Shown piece after piece: positions 24,872 to 33,479 of a stretch of 64,000 nucleotides of DNA; position 1 is the stretch's first letter, and every line of letters starts with the position of its first letter. Location of the stretch: assembly GCA_046316495.1 (NCBI GenBank), contig JBKDAM010000061.1, positions 30,929-94,928 on the forward strand, written 5' to 3'. The position numbers and the translations under genes were made by a program. This DNA is from M3007 sp046316495 (GTDB lineage Bacteria > Bacteroidota > Bacteroidia > Chitinophagales > Saprospiraceae). Under the pieces are notes generated by a model, which searched no databases, was not told the DNA's origin, and was given only the letters and a program-made list of their open reading frames with translations.

Positions 24872-25166
24872 ACTTTCAATGGCGAGGCTAATGATGAAGG
24901 AAAATAACGGCCTTAACTGTCGTTATTGATGCTGGATTCCACTAATAGTATGGTGTTGAAAGAGGGCTATAATACGAGTATCAGATCATGTAATTGACTC
25001 TGATGGATATCTAACACTTATATTTGGATATTTGTTTGTTATTTTAAAATAAATCATTGCCTTATTAGTTTTTGGGTTAATAAATAATCTTTTGGTTTGG
25101 TTTTTGAATAATCTTGGATGTGTCTTTTTTGACGAACTTCAGGAGATGTATTGATGGAAAGAATGG
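24872..25166. other. intergenic region upstream of crtY-blh
   Basis: No gene. A 7-bp inverted repeat AATAACG (24903-24909) / CGTTATT (24921-24927) lies about 32 bases before the crtY-blh ATG and could be an operator. An exact -7 element TATATTTG occurs on the plus strand (25019-25026), but no plus-strand gene follows it. No clear minus-strand promoter was found. Confidence 0.35.
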
Positions 25167-25198
25167 GTTGCCAGCGGTTGCGTTAAACCGCTGGCAAC
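25167..25198 (-). terminator. 13-bp hairpin after the AraC-type gene
   Basis: GTTGCCAGCGGTT (25167-25179) and AACCGCTGGCAAC (25186-25198) are perfect reverse complements with a 6-base loop, starting 12 bases after the stop of the minus-strand regulator. The T-tract on the minus strand is weak (ATTCTTTCC), but the stem is long and GC-rich. Confidence 0.6.
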
Positions 25199-25210
25199 GG
25201 TTAGATAGGT

Positions 25211-26560
25211 TTAACGATTGAGTGATCTGTTAAACAATACTTGTTGGCGGTAACGGATTGGGGCAATTCCGTATTCCCGGCTGAATACAGTTGAGAAATA
25301 GTTCGGGTCAGAGAATCCACAGTTAGCGGATATGGTGTGTATTGAATGTTCAGGCATACTGATTAGCAGGTGCCTAGCTTTTCTAAGTCTAAATGTTCGA
25401 ATCATAGAGCTAGCCGTTTCACCTGCGAGGGCAATTATTTTTCGTTGGAATCTTGACTTGCTCATGAACGACAGTTCTGCCAATCGTTCTACGTTCAAGC
25501 TTTCTTCCATGTGGTGTTTTTCGATTAGCCGTCGGGTGTTGATAATAAATTCATTTTCGTCTACCCGCAATAAATGTTCAATATTTTCTTGGAAGGATAC
25601 TCTCCCTTGGCGTCCGAGGTGTTCCAGCAAACGTCTTTTTATTTGCTCTGACAACTTCAGTATGGTTTTAATCAAGTTGATCAAGGTGCCTTCGGTCATT
25701 TCTTTGCTTCCAATGAAATGAGCATTTATTGGAGCATTTAGGGGTATTGGAAGATTGGAAGGCTGAAGTTTGATAATTGGGATGTGACCTGCTTTTGAAT
25801 CTTCGGTGATAAACTTAAAGATGTAATCGGGTTCAAGTGCTGATTCGATTTGGCCAATAATGATGATATTGGGCATGTATTTTATTGTTTTTTCAATACC
25901 TTCCTTGGCTCCTCTTGCGACGAACACTTCGAATTCTGGTATGAGAGTATGATACAGCTTTCCGGATTGGTCATAACACTCATCAATTATTAATATTTTT
26001 GATTTGGTTTGTGGCGTATCAAAGGGAAATGAATGGTATTTTTTTCTTAAGTAATTAGCGGGCATTTCATTGATTAAATTGTCAGTGATACTTAGTATTG
26101 GTAAGGAATATACAAAGGTGGTGTCATGGTTTTCATTGATACTGGAAAGTAAGTTTCCACCGCTGTAGGCTGCTAATTGACAGGCTTGTTTTAATAGTAC
26201 GGAGTGGATTTCTTGGGTTTGCGGGTGTAATTTTGAGTCTATTTGTTGAGGGTTGGCAATAGTGATAGGGCGAGCCGGTGTAAGTTGCATCATCCGGACG
26301 TGTATTTCATTTGGTACTGCTTGAATATCGATTTGAAGTCGGGAGGAAGGGCGGGCAGTTACGCATGAGAGTAGAATAATACTTTCTAGGGATGTTTTGA
26401 CCAGGAGTTCGTCGAGGTATGTAATTGGCAGGGTTTTAGAATAAAATAGGTCAATGTGAAGTTTGTTGACATTTACGGGATGTTGTTGGAATTCCAAGAT
26501 AATTCCTTTCACCATGTTGCCCAGGTGGAGAGGGCGAGGATTTCGGATTGTTTTTGCCAT
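25211..26560 (-). CDS. AraC-type regulator with decayed HATPase and receiver domains
   Basis: A 449-residue cytoplasmic protein built like the C-terminal half of a hybrid two-component regulator but with its active residues lost. Residues about 45-155 align with a histidine-kinase ATPase domain (HSVLLKQACQLAAYSGGNL matches the usual GLGLxLVKxLVELHGG stretch), without its N-box Asn or G-box glycines. Residues 187-300 resemble a receiver (KILIIDE at the start, HIPIIKL later), but the phosphoacceptor region reads IIIIGQIE and the KP motif is absent. Residues 355-440 are an intact AraC helix-turn-helix pair (AELSFMSKSRFQRKI, NCGFSDPNYFSTVFSREYG). The target is unknown; crtY-blh is the adjacent downstream gene. 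Confidence 0.8.
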   Translation of the reverse strand: MAKTIRNPRPLHLGNMVKGIILEFQQHPVNVNKLHIDLFYSKTLPITYLDELLVKTSLESIILLSCVTARPSSRLQIDIQAVPNEIHVRMMQLTPARPITIANPQQIDSKLHPQTQEIHSVLLKQACQLAAYSGGNLLSSINENHDTTFVYSLPILSITDNLINEMPANYLRKKYHSFPFDTPQTKSKILIIDECYDQSGKLYHTLIPEFEVFVARGAKEGIEKTIKYMPNIIIIGQIESALEPDYIFKFITEDSKAGHIPIIKLQPSNLPIPLNAPINAHFIGSKEMTEGTLINLIKTILKLSEQIKRRLLEHLGRQGRVSFQENIEHLLRVDENEFIINTRRLIEKHHMEESLNVERLAELSFMSKSRFQRKIIALAGETASSMIRTFRLRKARHLLISMPEHSIHTISANCGFSDPNYFSTVFSREYGIAPIRYRQQVLFNRSLNR

Positions 26561-27450
26561 AATTTTTGTTTTACCTTGTGTATCAATTCAAGGTAAGTTG
26601 GGTAGAACAAACGTAAGAACTACTGTTTTTGCTGCATTTATATGCAATAGACGGTTGCGTTATGCGATTGTTTTCCTAACTCCAATTCTTGATACTAGTG
26701 AATAAATAAGATTTTGTTTTCACAATAGAGCGTAAATTGATGTGTTTATAAGTTTAGGCTGGGGTGCTGCTATTGTTTGAAGAAGGCTGTTTTAGGAGCT
26801 CCTGCAGTTCGGAGGTAGTATGTTTCGAATAGATCGAGTGAGTGAGATAATTTCAAAGTGTAAGAAGTAGGTTGTGTGACTCGAATCGTGGTTTGAAAAG
26901 AAAGAAGAATTGTCATAATTGAATTAAAAAATTAGTGAAGAAAGTGTGCTAAAAATCTGTTGATGGCGTAAGCTGTAGGTGATTAGCACTGTTTAACGAT
27001 TGTTTTTTGTCAAATTGTAGGTCATCTGTTACAACTGACTGGGAGCAAATGTAAAGAGGTCTATTGTATTTTAATCTTTGATTTTGAGGCAAAATATAAT
27101 TTGTAAATTGACTTAATAAACAGAGCCGCTATACAAGCTTTAAAAGCCAGTTAAGTTGTTATTTCAAAGGGGATTTTTGGGGACTCGGGTTCCGAAAAAC
27201 GAAGAGTCATGCGGTGTCAAGAGCAATGGTCGTTGACTATTGAGTCAGCTGTTATATTTGCCAGTTCCTGCGGTTGGGGAATACTATTGTTGGTAGGATA
27301 GTCTTTAAAGCCAAGATGCAGTATCAAAGCAACTGGGAGCAGGTTCTCCCAGAGCCTAAAAGCAGGGTTGGATAGGAAACGAGATATTATTCGCCCAAGT
27401 TGAGTAGTAACAATTGGGGCGCATTTGGAATAGCAATTAGGAGGATTTAA
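26561..27450. other. 890-base region without a credible gene
   Basis: No ORF has family resemblance, length or codon use to support it. Visible structure is slight: a 7-bp hairpin CTGGGAG (27333-27339) / CTCCCAG (27346-27352), and the 10-mer ACTGGGAGCA twice (27038-27047 and 27332-27341). It contains the upstream region of the AraC-type regulator and the downstream region of the aldehyde dehydrogenase. An untranslated RNA or a decayed gene is possible but unproven. Confidence 0.45.
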
Positions 27451-28890
27451 TTAGAGGCGGAAAGTGATGTTTTTGGTATCGGTAAAGAACCGTAGGGCCT
27501 CCCAACCTCCTTCCCTGCCTATTCCAGAATCTTTAACGCCTCCGAAGGGGGTTCTCAAGTCCCGCATCATCCACGTATTGAGCCATACGATGCCAGCTTC
27601 GAGTTCCACGGAGAATCGTTGTGCTCTGCTTAAGTTATTTGTCCATACGGTTGCACTTAGTCCGTATGGGGTTCCATTAGCTAGGTTCAATGCTTCTTCC
27701 TCTGTGGAGAAAGGGTGAATAGTTACAACTGGGCCGAAAATTTCTTCTTGGTTGGTTCGGCAGTTGAGTGGTAATCCTTCGATTACGGTTGGAGCGATGT
27801 AATACCCCTTGGACCCTTCTCCTTCAACTTCAACTTGGGTACCTCCGCAAAGGATTATTCCTCCTTCTTGGCGGGCAATGTCTATTCGTTCTAGTATTTT
27901 ATGGTAGTGTGTTTGGCTGACCACAGCACCCAAATCACTGTTGTCGTCGGTTGGAAATCCTACTTTAAGGGCGCTTACTCTGCTGACGAAGTCTTGTTTA
28001 AAGCGTTCATAAATAGAGGCTTCGACATAAATTCTGGAGCCGCAGAGGCATATTTGTCCTTGGTTGTTGAAGGAAGATCGCACGGTAGTAGCCAACATTT
28101 CCTCGTAGTTGCAGTCTGCAAAAATGAGATTTGGGTTTTTCCCGCCTAGTTCTAGCGACAGTTTTTTAAACATTGGAGCGGCAACTCGGGCGATTTCAGC
28201 ACCTGCTCGAGTGCTTCCTGTAAAGGAGATGGCTTTTATTTCGGGGTGGGCTACGATTGCAGCGCCAACTTCATGGCCTAGTCCGTGTAAAATAGTTAAG
28301 ACCCCTGGAGGCAATCCTGCCTCTTGGCAGATTTCTGCGAGGAGGGAGGCGGTATAAGGAGTTACTTCGGAAGGTTTTCCAATCACACAGTTTCCAGCTG
28401 CCAGTGCGGGGGCTATCTTCCAGGTAAATAGGTAAAGAGGTAGGTTCCAAGGCGATATACAGCCTACGATACCCAGAGGTTGGCGTAGGGTAACGGATAA
28501 TGATTGGCCTTGGGTATAATGGCTTTCACTTGCGAAATGAAGCAAGGCGGTTGCGAAGAAACGGAAGTTTAGGGCTGACCTTGGAATATCAATGGTGCGG
28601 GCAGTTTTGACCGTTTTCCCCGAGTCAAGGCTTTCTGCTTCGGCCAGTACATCCAGTTTTTGGAGGATGCGTTCTGCTATACCATTAAGGATGTTGAATC
28701 GTTGTTCGGGAGGCATTGCCGACCAGGAAGGGAAGGCCTTTTTTGCTGCTTGCACAGCCAACTCAACGTCGGCGGCATCGGAGGATGCTACCTGGGCAAA
28801 TAGTTTGCCTGTTGACGGGTTGATGTCATCTATGTACCGGCCATTAACAGGTGGGGTGGCAATGCCGTTGATATGATTATTTATCGTCAC
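27451..28890 (-). CDS. NAD(P)-dependent aldehyde dehydrogenase
   Basis: A soluble dehydrogenase of about 480 residues oxidising an aldehyde to a carboxylate, closest in feel to 2-hydroxymuconic-semialdehyde and betaine-aldehyde dehydrogenases. Visible motifs are the cofactor segment ISPWNLPLYLFTWK, SFTGSTRAG, LELGGKNPNLIF with the general-base Glu, NNQGQICLCGSR with the catalytic Cys, and EEIFGPVVTI. No ATG is available near the N-terminus. The frame is open to a TTG at 28902; the GTG at 28890 (VTINNHINGIATPP) is the likelier start. Either overlaps the end of serA, so translation is probably coupled. The substrate cannot be fixed from sequence. Confidence 0.87.
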   Translation of the reverse strand: MTINNHINGIATPPVNGRYIDDINPSTGKLFAQVASSDAADVELAVQAAKKAFPSWSAMPPEQRFNILNGIAERILQKLDVLAEAESLDSGKTVKTARTIDIPRSALNFRFFATALLHFASESHYTQGQSLSVTLRQPLGIVGCISPWNLPLYLFTWKIAPALAAGNCVIGKPSEVTPYTASLLAEICQEAGLPPGVLTILHGLGHEVGAAIVAHPEIKAISFTGSTRAGAEIARVAAPMFKKLSLELGGKNPNLIFADCNYEEMLATTVRSSFNNQGQICLCGSRIYVEASIYERFKQDFVSRVSALKVGFPTDDNSDLGAVVSQTHYHKILERIDIARQEGGIILCGGTQVEVEGEGSKGYYIAPTVIEGLPLNCRTNQEEIFGPVVTIHPFSTEEEALNLANGTPYGLSATVWTNNLSRAQRFSVELEAGIVWLNTWMMRDLRTPFGGVKDSGIGREGGWEALRFFTDTKNITFRL

Positions 28891-29830
28891 CAAAGAAAGC
28901 AATAATTTTGTCTGCTAATTCCATTCCAATGTATGATTGTGCTTCTACGGTGCTGGCTCCGATGTGAGGGGTTACCGATACATTTGGGTGGTTGAGAAGG
29001 GCTTCTTTTGGAGTTGGTTCATTTTCGAACACATCCAGACCTGCGCCACCGATTTTGCCACTATTAAGGCTTTCGATTAGCAGTTCTTCATCGATTACGC
29101 CTCCTCTAGCTGTATTAATGAGTACTACTCCATTTTTCATTGCAGCGATTTCCGATTTACCGATAAGTGGGGAGCTTCCTCCGGGCAGGTGGAAGGTAAT
29201 GATATCGGCCTCACGAAGGATTCTTTCAATAGGCTCTGTTCGAATTTTTACTTCTAGAGATAGGTCTTCGAACATATTTAATCGGATACCGATGGAAGCG
29301 TCTGTCACGAATGGGTCGTGTGCCAACACATTCATTCCTATGCCGAGACCTAATCTTGCCACTTCTTGGCCGATTCTACCAAATCCTACGATGCCCAGCG
29401 TTTTTCCTTTTAGTTGAGTACCTGTTTCGTAGTTTTTTTTGAGTTTTCTAAAGTCACCTGTTGGCAGTTCTCTATTGGAGAGGTGTATTTTCCGCGCCAG
29501 TGCGAAGATATGGCCTATCGTAAGTTCTGCTACGGCCCTGCTAGATGCCATTGGGGTGTTGTAGACTTGGATTCCCTTACTACGAGCGAAGTCGAGATCG
29601 ATGTTGTCCATCCCTACTCCACCGCGGGCGATTACCTTAAGTTTCGTACCTGCTTCAATAATTTCCTTTGTTACTTTGGTGGCGCTCCGGACGATGAGTA
29701 CGTCATACTCCCCAATTTTATCAATCAGGTGTTCCTGAGGGACTTTGTTTTCGTCAACGAGGTAGTTAGCCTCTTCTAGTAGGAGACGTCCATCGGGATG
29801 GATACCGTCATTTGCAAGGATTTTGATCAT
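28877..29830 (-). CDS. serA: D-3-phosphoglycerate dehydrogenase (short form)
   Basis: A 317-residue NAD-dependent 2-hydroxyacid dehydrogenase, probably the first enzyme of serine synthesis. NAD-binding GFGRIGQEVARLG (about 148-160), INTARGGVIDEELL (about 240-253), the Asp/Glu pair in DVFENEPTPK, and the catalytic His in VTPHIGAST (about 285-293) are all there. It lacks the C-terminal ACT regulatory domain found in longer SerA proteins, so serine feedback through that domain is not expected. A TATCTTTG -7 element lies 39 bases upstream. serC is not adjacent. Other 2-hydroxyacid dehydrogenases are an alternative, less likely. Confidence 0.87.
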   Translation of the reverse strand: MIKILANDGIHPDGRLLLEEANYLVDENKVPQEHLIDKIGEYDVLIVRSATKVTKEIIEAGTKLKVIARGGVGMDNIDLDFARSKGIQVYNTPMASSRAVAELTIGHIFALARKIHLSNRELPTGDFRKLKKNYETGTQLKGKTLGIVGFGRIGQEVARLGLGIGMNVLAHDPFVTDASIGIRLNMFEDLSLEVKIRTEPIERILREADIITFHLPGGSSPLIGKSEIAAMKNGVVLINTARGGVIDEELLIESLNSGKIGGAGLDVFENEPTPKEALLNHPNVSVTPHIGASTVEAQSYIGMELADKIIAFFGDDK

Positions 29831-29869
29831 GGTAGTACTTTATTTGGAGCAATTCAGCTCATTATGGCA

Positions 29870-29877
29870 CAAAGATA
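29870..29877 (-). promoter_or_regulatory. -7 element of serA
   Basis: The minus strand reads TATCTTTG, an exact TAnnTTTG match, 39 bases before the ATG at 29830. Confidence 0.5.
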
Positions 29878-29881
29878 GAGA

Positions 29882-30331
29882 TTAATTGCACCCCCTTCTT
29901 CGGGTATCAATAATATATTGAATTTTCCAGGTGGAATCGAGTTTTACCAATTGAAATGAATTTATTCCACAGTGGCTAATTTGGTCATTGATGAAAAAGG
30001 TATAGGGGGTCCATACGCTTGCCAGGTTGGGTTCAATTAGGATGGATTGGAACGAGATTTTTTCTTCGTATTTGTCTTTGTGTTGAAGGCCTACAAATTC
30101 GAGGATAGAGGAGAAGGGTTGTGAAACGACCTTCCAGTTTCCAGCTTTATCTTGGGTAACAGTTTGGAAGAGAGGGGTATTTGTGCAGGTTTGCTTTAGG
30201 AGCGTGGTGTCGCTGTTGTGCATTGCCGTGAAGAAAGTTTGGATAACGGATATAATAGCGGTTTCTTCTTGGGCATTTGCTACAAAGGGCAGTAAGCAGA
30301 GGATTAATGAGGTAATAAAGAATGATCGCAT
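29882..30331 (-). CDS. secreted NTF2-like (SnoaL-fold) protein
   Basis: A 149-residue protein beginning with a clear signal peptide (MRSFFITSLILCLLPFVANAQ), which is why the ATG at 30331 was chosen over the in-frame ATG at 30358. The mature part resembles the nuclear-transport-factor-2-like fold: TAIISVIQTFFTAMHNSDTT at the start, and alternating strands ending STWKIQYIIDTRRRGC. Such domains occur in many small enzymes and binding proteins, so no function can be given. It stands alone between a terminator upstream and serA downstream. Confidence 0.75.
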   Translation of the reverse strand: MRSFFITSLILCLLPFVANAQEETAIISVIQTFFTAMHNSDTTLLKQTCTNTPLFQTVTQDKAGNWKVVSQPFSSILEFVGLQHKDKYEEKISFQSILIEPNLASVWTPYTFFINDQISHCGINSFQLVKLDSTWKIQYIIDTRRRGCN

Positions 30332-30352
30332 AACAAGATAAAGAGGTTTAAA

Positions 30353-30395
30353 ACACAATCAGCACACTTGGAGACTCCTAGCGCGCTGATTGTGT
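30353..30395 (-). terminator. 11-bp inverted repeat after the haloperoxidase-like gene
   Basis: ACACAATCAGC (30353-30363) and GCTGATTGTGT (30385-30395) are exact reverse complements around a 21-base loop. Read on the minus strand the stem is followed by TTTT. It separates the haloperoxidase/PAP2 gene from the NTF2-like gene. Confidence 0.6.
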
Positions 30396-30457
30396 AATTG
30401 CGTGAAATTGGAAAATGGGACAGTGAGTCCGTTGCCAGCTCCAATTCTGGAAAAGAG

Positions 30458-31807
30458 TTATTTCTTTTTCAATTGGAGTTGCTCACAGACATAGGTTCCG
30501 ATTTGATCTCCATTTTTGAGACCTGCCACATTTCCCTGTCTGTAGTGGATTCCACCAAATAAACGGCTCATTCCTACCTCTTCAGCGGCTGCTTTGAAAG
30601 AAGGGAAGGATCGAGGAGGGATTCCGAATTCTACTTCTGTGCTATCGGTAAATGCAACTTGTTCCCCGAAGGAAAGCGTAAGCGCTGTTGCTGCAGCTGC
30701 GGAAACTGTGCTGTGTCCGCTAGTATGTTCTGGGAAAGGAGGTGTTTGTATAAGGGGCACCCAGTTGGGGTCGATGTATTGATTGATATAGGATTCGGGT
30801 CGAATGAGGTTGGATCTGTATTTTTCGTGCCAGCTGGAGATAAACGCATCTGTGATGGCACATGCAACACGGACGTATGTTTCTGCCGAGCGCATAATAT
30901 CAGCCTTCTGATCCCTGCAGGCTGTAGAAGTAATAAGCATCCAGTGGCCGCCTGGGCTAATTTTTTTTCGAGCGAAGGAAAGGTGCCCACTCACCTCCAT
31001 AGCAAAGGGGTTGTCGTCCCAGTACCAAGCGGTGGCGGAATCTTGTGGGCTGAGGGTATTGACTATATTGTACACTTCATAGGCTTGCTTATAGAATGGG
31101 CTGCCTTTTTTCGTGCTAAATTCGACGGGGGGGTCGCATTTGAATTGACTGGCGGAGTCTAGTACCCAAGGGCGGATTTTATCCCAGTGTGGTTCGAGCG
31201 CATCGGCGTACATGGGAGGTGTGGGGCGCCATCTTTCGGGGTATTTGGTTTCAATGGTAAACTTTGGTGCGCTTCGTATTTGTGCGTAGTTATCTTTTTT
31301 AGACCACGTTATGATATGTTGTGCTACCAATTCTCCATACTTCATGGATCTTTCGTATACCTCTGGGGGCATATTCATTGATTTGAATTGGTCAAAGATG
31401 TCTTCTTTAAGGTCTTCTACTTCTCCTTCTGAAAAAACCAGTGCTTTACTGGTGATGAGCATTGCATTAACGCCTGCGAGTGGGAAGCAGTATTCTTTCC
31501 CGGGTTCTGGTTGCGGTGTTTCTAGAAGGTCATTTAGGAGGCCACTCAGGGTCCGGTATTCGGGAAATCCAGGGACCATTGCTTCATAACCAGCAATTGT
31601 AGAATAGGCAAGGATACGGGATGCGATTGGGGGCGCGAAGATATCATATCGGATAATATCAACGGTCCGCCTAATCCCTGCATGGAGGTACTCCGGGTTG
31701 TTTGCTTTTTGTTGGAAATCAGTACTGTAGGTTGTTGGGGCTTGGCAGGCGTAGATGACTACCAGTAAAGTAGCTAGCAATAAGGTGTATTTTTTCATCA
31801 TAATCAT
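30458..31807 (-). CDS. vanadium-dependent haloperoxidase / PAP2-family lipoprotein
   Basis: A 449-residue exported protein of the acid phosphatase/vanadium haloperoxidase superfamily. The N-terminus (MKKYTLLLATLLVVIYAC) is a lipoprotein signal with Cys in a lipobox-like setting. Three ATGs are possible at 31807, 31801 and 31798; the last gives the most typical signal. Active-site motifs are KYRSNLIRPESY (K-x6-RP), FPEHTSGHSTVSAAAA (with SGH) and SRLFGGIHYRQGN (SR-x5-H). These coordinate vanadate in haloperoxidases or act on phosphate in lipid phosphatases; sequence cannot distinguish the two. The protein should face the periplasm. Confidence 0.85.
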   Translation of the reverse strand: MIMMKKYTLLLATLLVVIYACQAPTTYSTDFQQKANNPEYLHAGIRRTVDIIRYDIFAPPIASRILAYSTIAGYEAMVPGFPEYRTLSGLLNDLLETPQPEPGKEYCFPLAGVNAMLITSKALVFSEGEVEDLKEDIFDQFKSMNMPPEVYERSMKYGELVAQHIITWSKKDNYAQIRSAPKFTIETKYPERWRPTPPMYADALEPHWDKIRPWVLDSASQFKCDPPVEFSTKKGSPFYKQAYEVYNIVNTLSPQDSATAWYWDDNPFAMEVSGHLSFARKKISPGGHWMLITSTACRDQKADIMRSAETYVRVACAITDAFISSWHEKYRSNLIRPESYINQYIDPNWVPLIQTPPFPEHTSGHSTVSAAAATALTLSFGEQVAFTDSTEVEFGIPPRSFPSFKAAAEEVGMSRLFGGIHYRQGNVAGLKNGDQIGTYVCEQLQLKKK

Positions 31808-31840
31808 AGAGAAAATATAGAATGAGTGGGTGGATGGAGT

Positions 31841-32872
31841 TTAAGTGGTAGACGTTTGACTGGTATTATCGAGTGGGTTTGCTGTAAATACGTCGAGTAC
31901 ATTTTTTGCGGCGGCAAAAGGTGACTTTTCCCCAAGGATTATTTGGGGTTCGAGTTGTTTGAGCAAGGATTTAACTCCTGGGTGTTCAAAAAACAGGGTG
32001 TTTAGTCCTTCTTGAATGGTATTATAAAGCCAGTGGCGGGCTTGTTGTTGGCGTTGTTCTTTCCAAAACCCGGTTGCTTTGGATTGATGCTGGTATCGAA
32101 GGATAGTATCCCATATTTTTTCGATACCTGTATTTTCTAGGGCACTTGCTGTGATCACCTCTGGGGTCCATCCTCCTGGGTGAGCGGAAAGCAAGTGGAC
32201 GGCTGATTGGTAGTGGTTTACTGCTTGAGCTGCTAATGTTTTACGATCTCCATCTGCTTTGTTTACAACTAAAAGATCAGCCATTTCTACGATGCCACGT
32301 TTAATTCCTTGCAAGTCATCTCCGGCACCGGGCAGTAGAAGAAGCATAAAGAGGTCGCACATTCGGCGCGCGGCTATTTCGGATTGTCCCACCCCGACGG
32401 TTTCAATCAGAATAAAGTCGAATCCTGCTGCTTCGATTAGGGCAATGGTTTCTCTGGTTTTTCGGGCTACACCTCCGAGCGTTTCACCTGCGGGAGAGGG
32501 GCGAATAAAGGCTGCATTGGAAGTTGATAATTTTTCCATTCGGGTTTTATCTCCTAGTATACTCCCCTTGCTGAGGGCGCTGGAAGGGTCGATAGCTAGG
32601 ACTGCCACCTTTTTATTTTGCTGGGTGAGCCAATAGCCGAAGGATTCAATGAAGGTACTTTTACCAACACCCGGGGCGCCGGTAATAGCAATTCTGTAGG
32701 TGTTACGGGTTTCAGCTTCTTTAATTACTCGGTCGAGCAATTGTTCTGCAAGGAGGTTATGTGTAGGATTTACACTTTCTATAAGGGTAATTGCGCGGGC
32801 TAACGTGATTCTGTCTCCCTCTAGGACACCCTTTGCATACTCATCAACAGAAAGTAATTTTCCACGCGTCAT
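31841..32872 (-). CDS. meaB: methylmalonyl-CoA mutase-associated GTPase MeaB
   Basis: A 343-residue G3E-type P-loop GTPase that protects and reloads the adenosylcobalamin cofactor of methylmalonyl-CoA mutase. Motifs in order: ITGAPGVGKSTFIESFG (P-loop, about 59-75), VAVLAIDPSSALSKGSILGDKTRM (about 90-113), the ETVGVGQSE segment (about 156-164) and VNKADGD (about 203-209) for guanine recognition. Length and layout are normal. The mutase genes are not adjacent. A TACATTTG -7 element lies 24 bases upstream. Confidence 0.94.
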   Translation of the reverse strand: MTRGKLLSVDEYAKGVLEGDRITLARAITLIESVNPTHNLLAEQLLDRVIKEAETRNTYRIAITGAPGVGKSTFIESFGYWLTQQNKKVAVLAIDPSSALSKGSILGDKTRMEKLSTSNAAFIRPSPAGETLGGVARKTRETIALIEAAGFDFILIETVGVGQSEIAARRMCDLFMLLLLPGAGDDLQGIKRGIVEMADLLVVNKADGDRKTLAAQAVNHYQSAVHLLSAHPGGWTPEVITASALENTGIEKIWDTILRYQHQSKATGFWKEQRQQQARHWLYNTIQEGLNTLFFEHPGVKSLLKQLEPQIILGEKSPFAAAKNVLDVFTANPLDNTSQTSTT

Positions 32873-32896
32873 ACTAGCTGAATTTCAGAATAGCTG

Positions 32897-32904
32897 CAAA
32901 TGTA
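32897..32904 (-). promoter_or_regulatory. -7 element of meaB
   Basis: The minus strand reads TACATTTG, an exact TAnnTTTG match, 24 bases before the meaB ATG at 32872. Confidence 0.5.
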
Positions 32905-32950
32905 AGCAGTCTGTGGCTGGCAATTATTTAAAAAAGCCTTAAAATTACAA

Positions 32951-32989
32951 CAAAAAAAGCCTAAAATACTCGTTGGAGTATTTTAAGCT
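32951..32989 (-). terminator. intrinsic terminator of acpP
   Basis: AGCCTAAAATACTC (32958-32971) pairs with GAGTATTTTAAGCT (32976-32989) with one mismatch around a GTTG loop. On the minus strand the stem is followed by seven Ts; on the plus strand by six. It ends the acpP transcript. Confidence 0.85.
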
Positions 32990-33028
32990 TTTTTGCGCGC
33001 ATAGCTGGGTACCAGCTAGGGATTCGCC

Positions 33029-33277
33029 TTAGGAGTTGATATTAGCAACGATATAATCGATCGCCTGACCAACTGTGGTGATTTTTTCGGCCTGCTCATC
33101 AGGAATGGACACTTCGAATTCCTTTTCGAATTCCATAATCAGTTCTACAGTGTCCAATGAGTCAGCGCCCAAGTCTTGAATGAAATTGGCCTCGTTTGTA
33201 ACTTCGGCTCCATCCACACCCAATTTGTCAACGATAATTGCCTTTACGCGTTCGGCAACAGAAGCAGTGTCTGCCAT
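33029..33277 (-). CDS. acpP: acyl carrier protein
   Basis: An 82-residue acidic protein that carries growing acyl chains on a phosphopantetheine arm. The attachment Ser lies in GADSLDTVELIMEFE, in the standard helix-II context, and the sequence is a normal fatty-acid-synthesis ACP. Unusually for many bacteria it has no fab genes beside it; it stands alone with its own strong terminator. Upstream (plus 33331-33338) the minus strand reads TTTCTTTG, one base off the -7 consensus, and may be its promoter. Confidence 0.95.
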   Translation of the reverse strand: MADTASVAERVKAIIVDKLGVDGAEVTNEANFIQDLGADSLDTVELIMEFEKEFEVSIPDEQAEKITTVGQAIDYIVANINS

Positions 33278-33422
33278 GTTTTTTTAAAAGTTGTTAATTT
33301 GAAAATTGAAAAAGTTGCATTTTTCAGCTGCAAAGAAACGACTAACTTCCCTTTTAAAAAAAGTTTTTTTCGTTTTTTTTAAAACTTCATTAGGTATTAA
33401 CTGCATTATCATTGGGATGCCG

Positions 33423-33430
33423 TACTTTTG
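33423..33430 (+). promoter_or_regulatory. -7 element of pyk
   Basis: TACTTTTG, an exact TAnnTTTG match, 49 bases before the pyk ATG at 33480. No convincing -33 element. Confidence 0.45.
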
Positions 33431-33479
33431 AGGCTCTATTCTAATTGTATTTTTTACACTTATTAATTTGATTATTGAT

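Noticed and set aside
25019..25026. Plus-strand TATATTTG element
   Set aside because: It matches the -7 consensus but no plus-strand gene follows, and the hairpin at 25167-25198 lacks a T-run on the plus strand. A chance match in AT-rich DNA is likelier than an ncRNA.
26463..26705. 80-residue plus-strand frame at the start of the gene desert
   Set aside because: It mostly overlaps the AraC-type gene antisense and has no recognisable features.
27038..27341. 10-mer ACTGGGAGCA occurring twice
   Set aside because: Two copies of a short word about 290 bases apart are not enough to call a repeat family or CRISPR-like array.
28992..29417. 141-residue plus-strand frame
   Set aside because: Antisense shadow of serA, with no independent support.
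33331..33338. Possible acpP promoter (TTTCTTTG on the minus strand)
   Set aside because: It differs from TAnnTTTG at the second position, so it is mentioned with acpP but not listed as a promoter.
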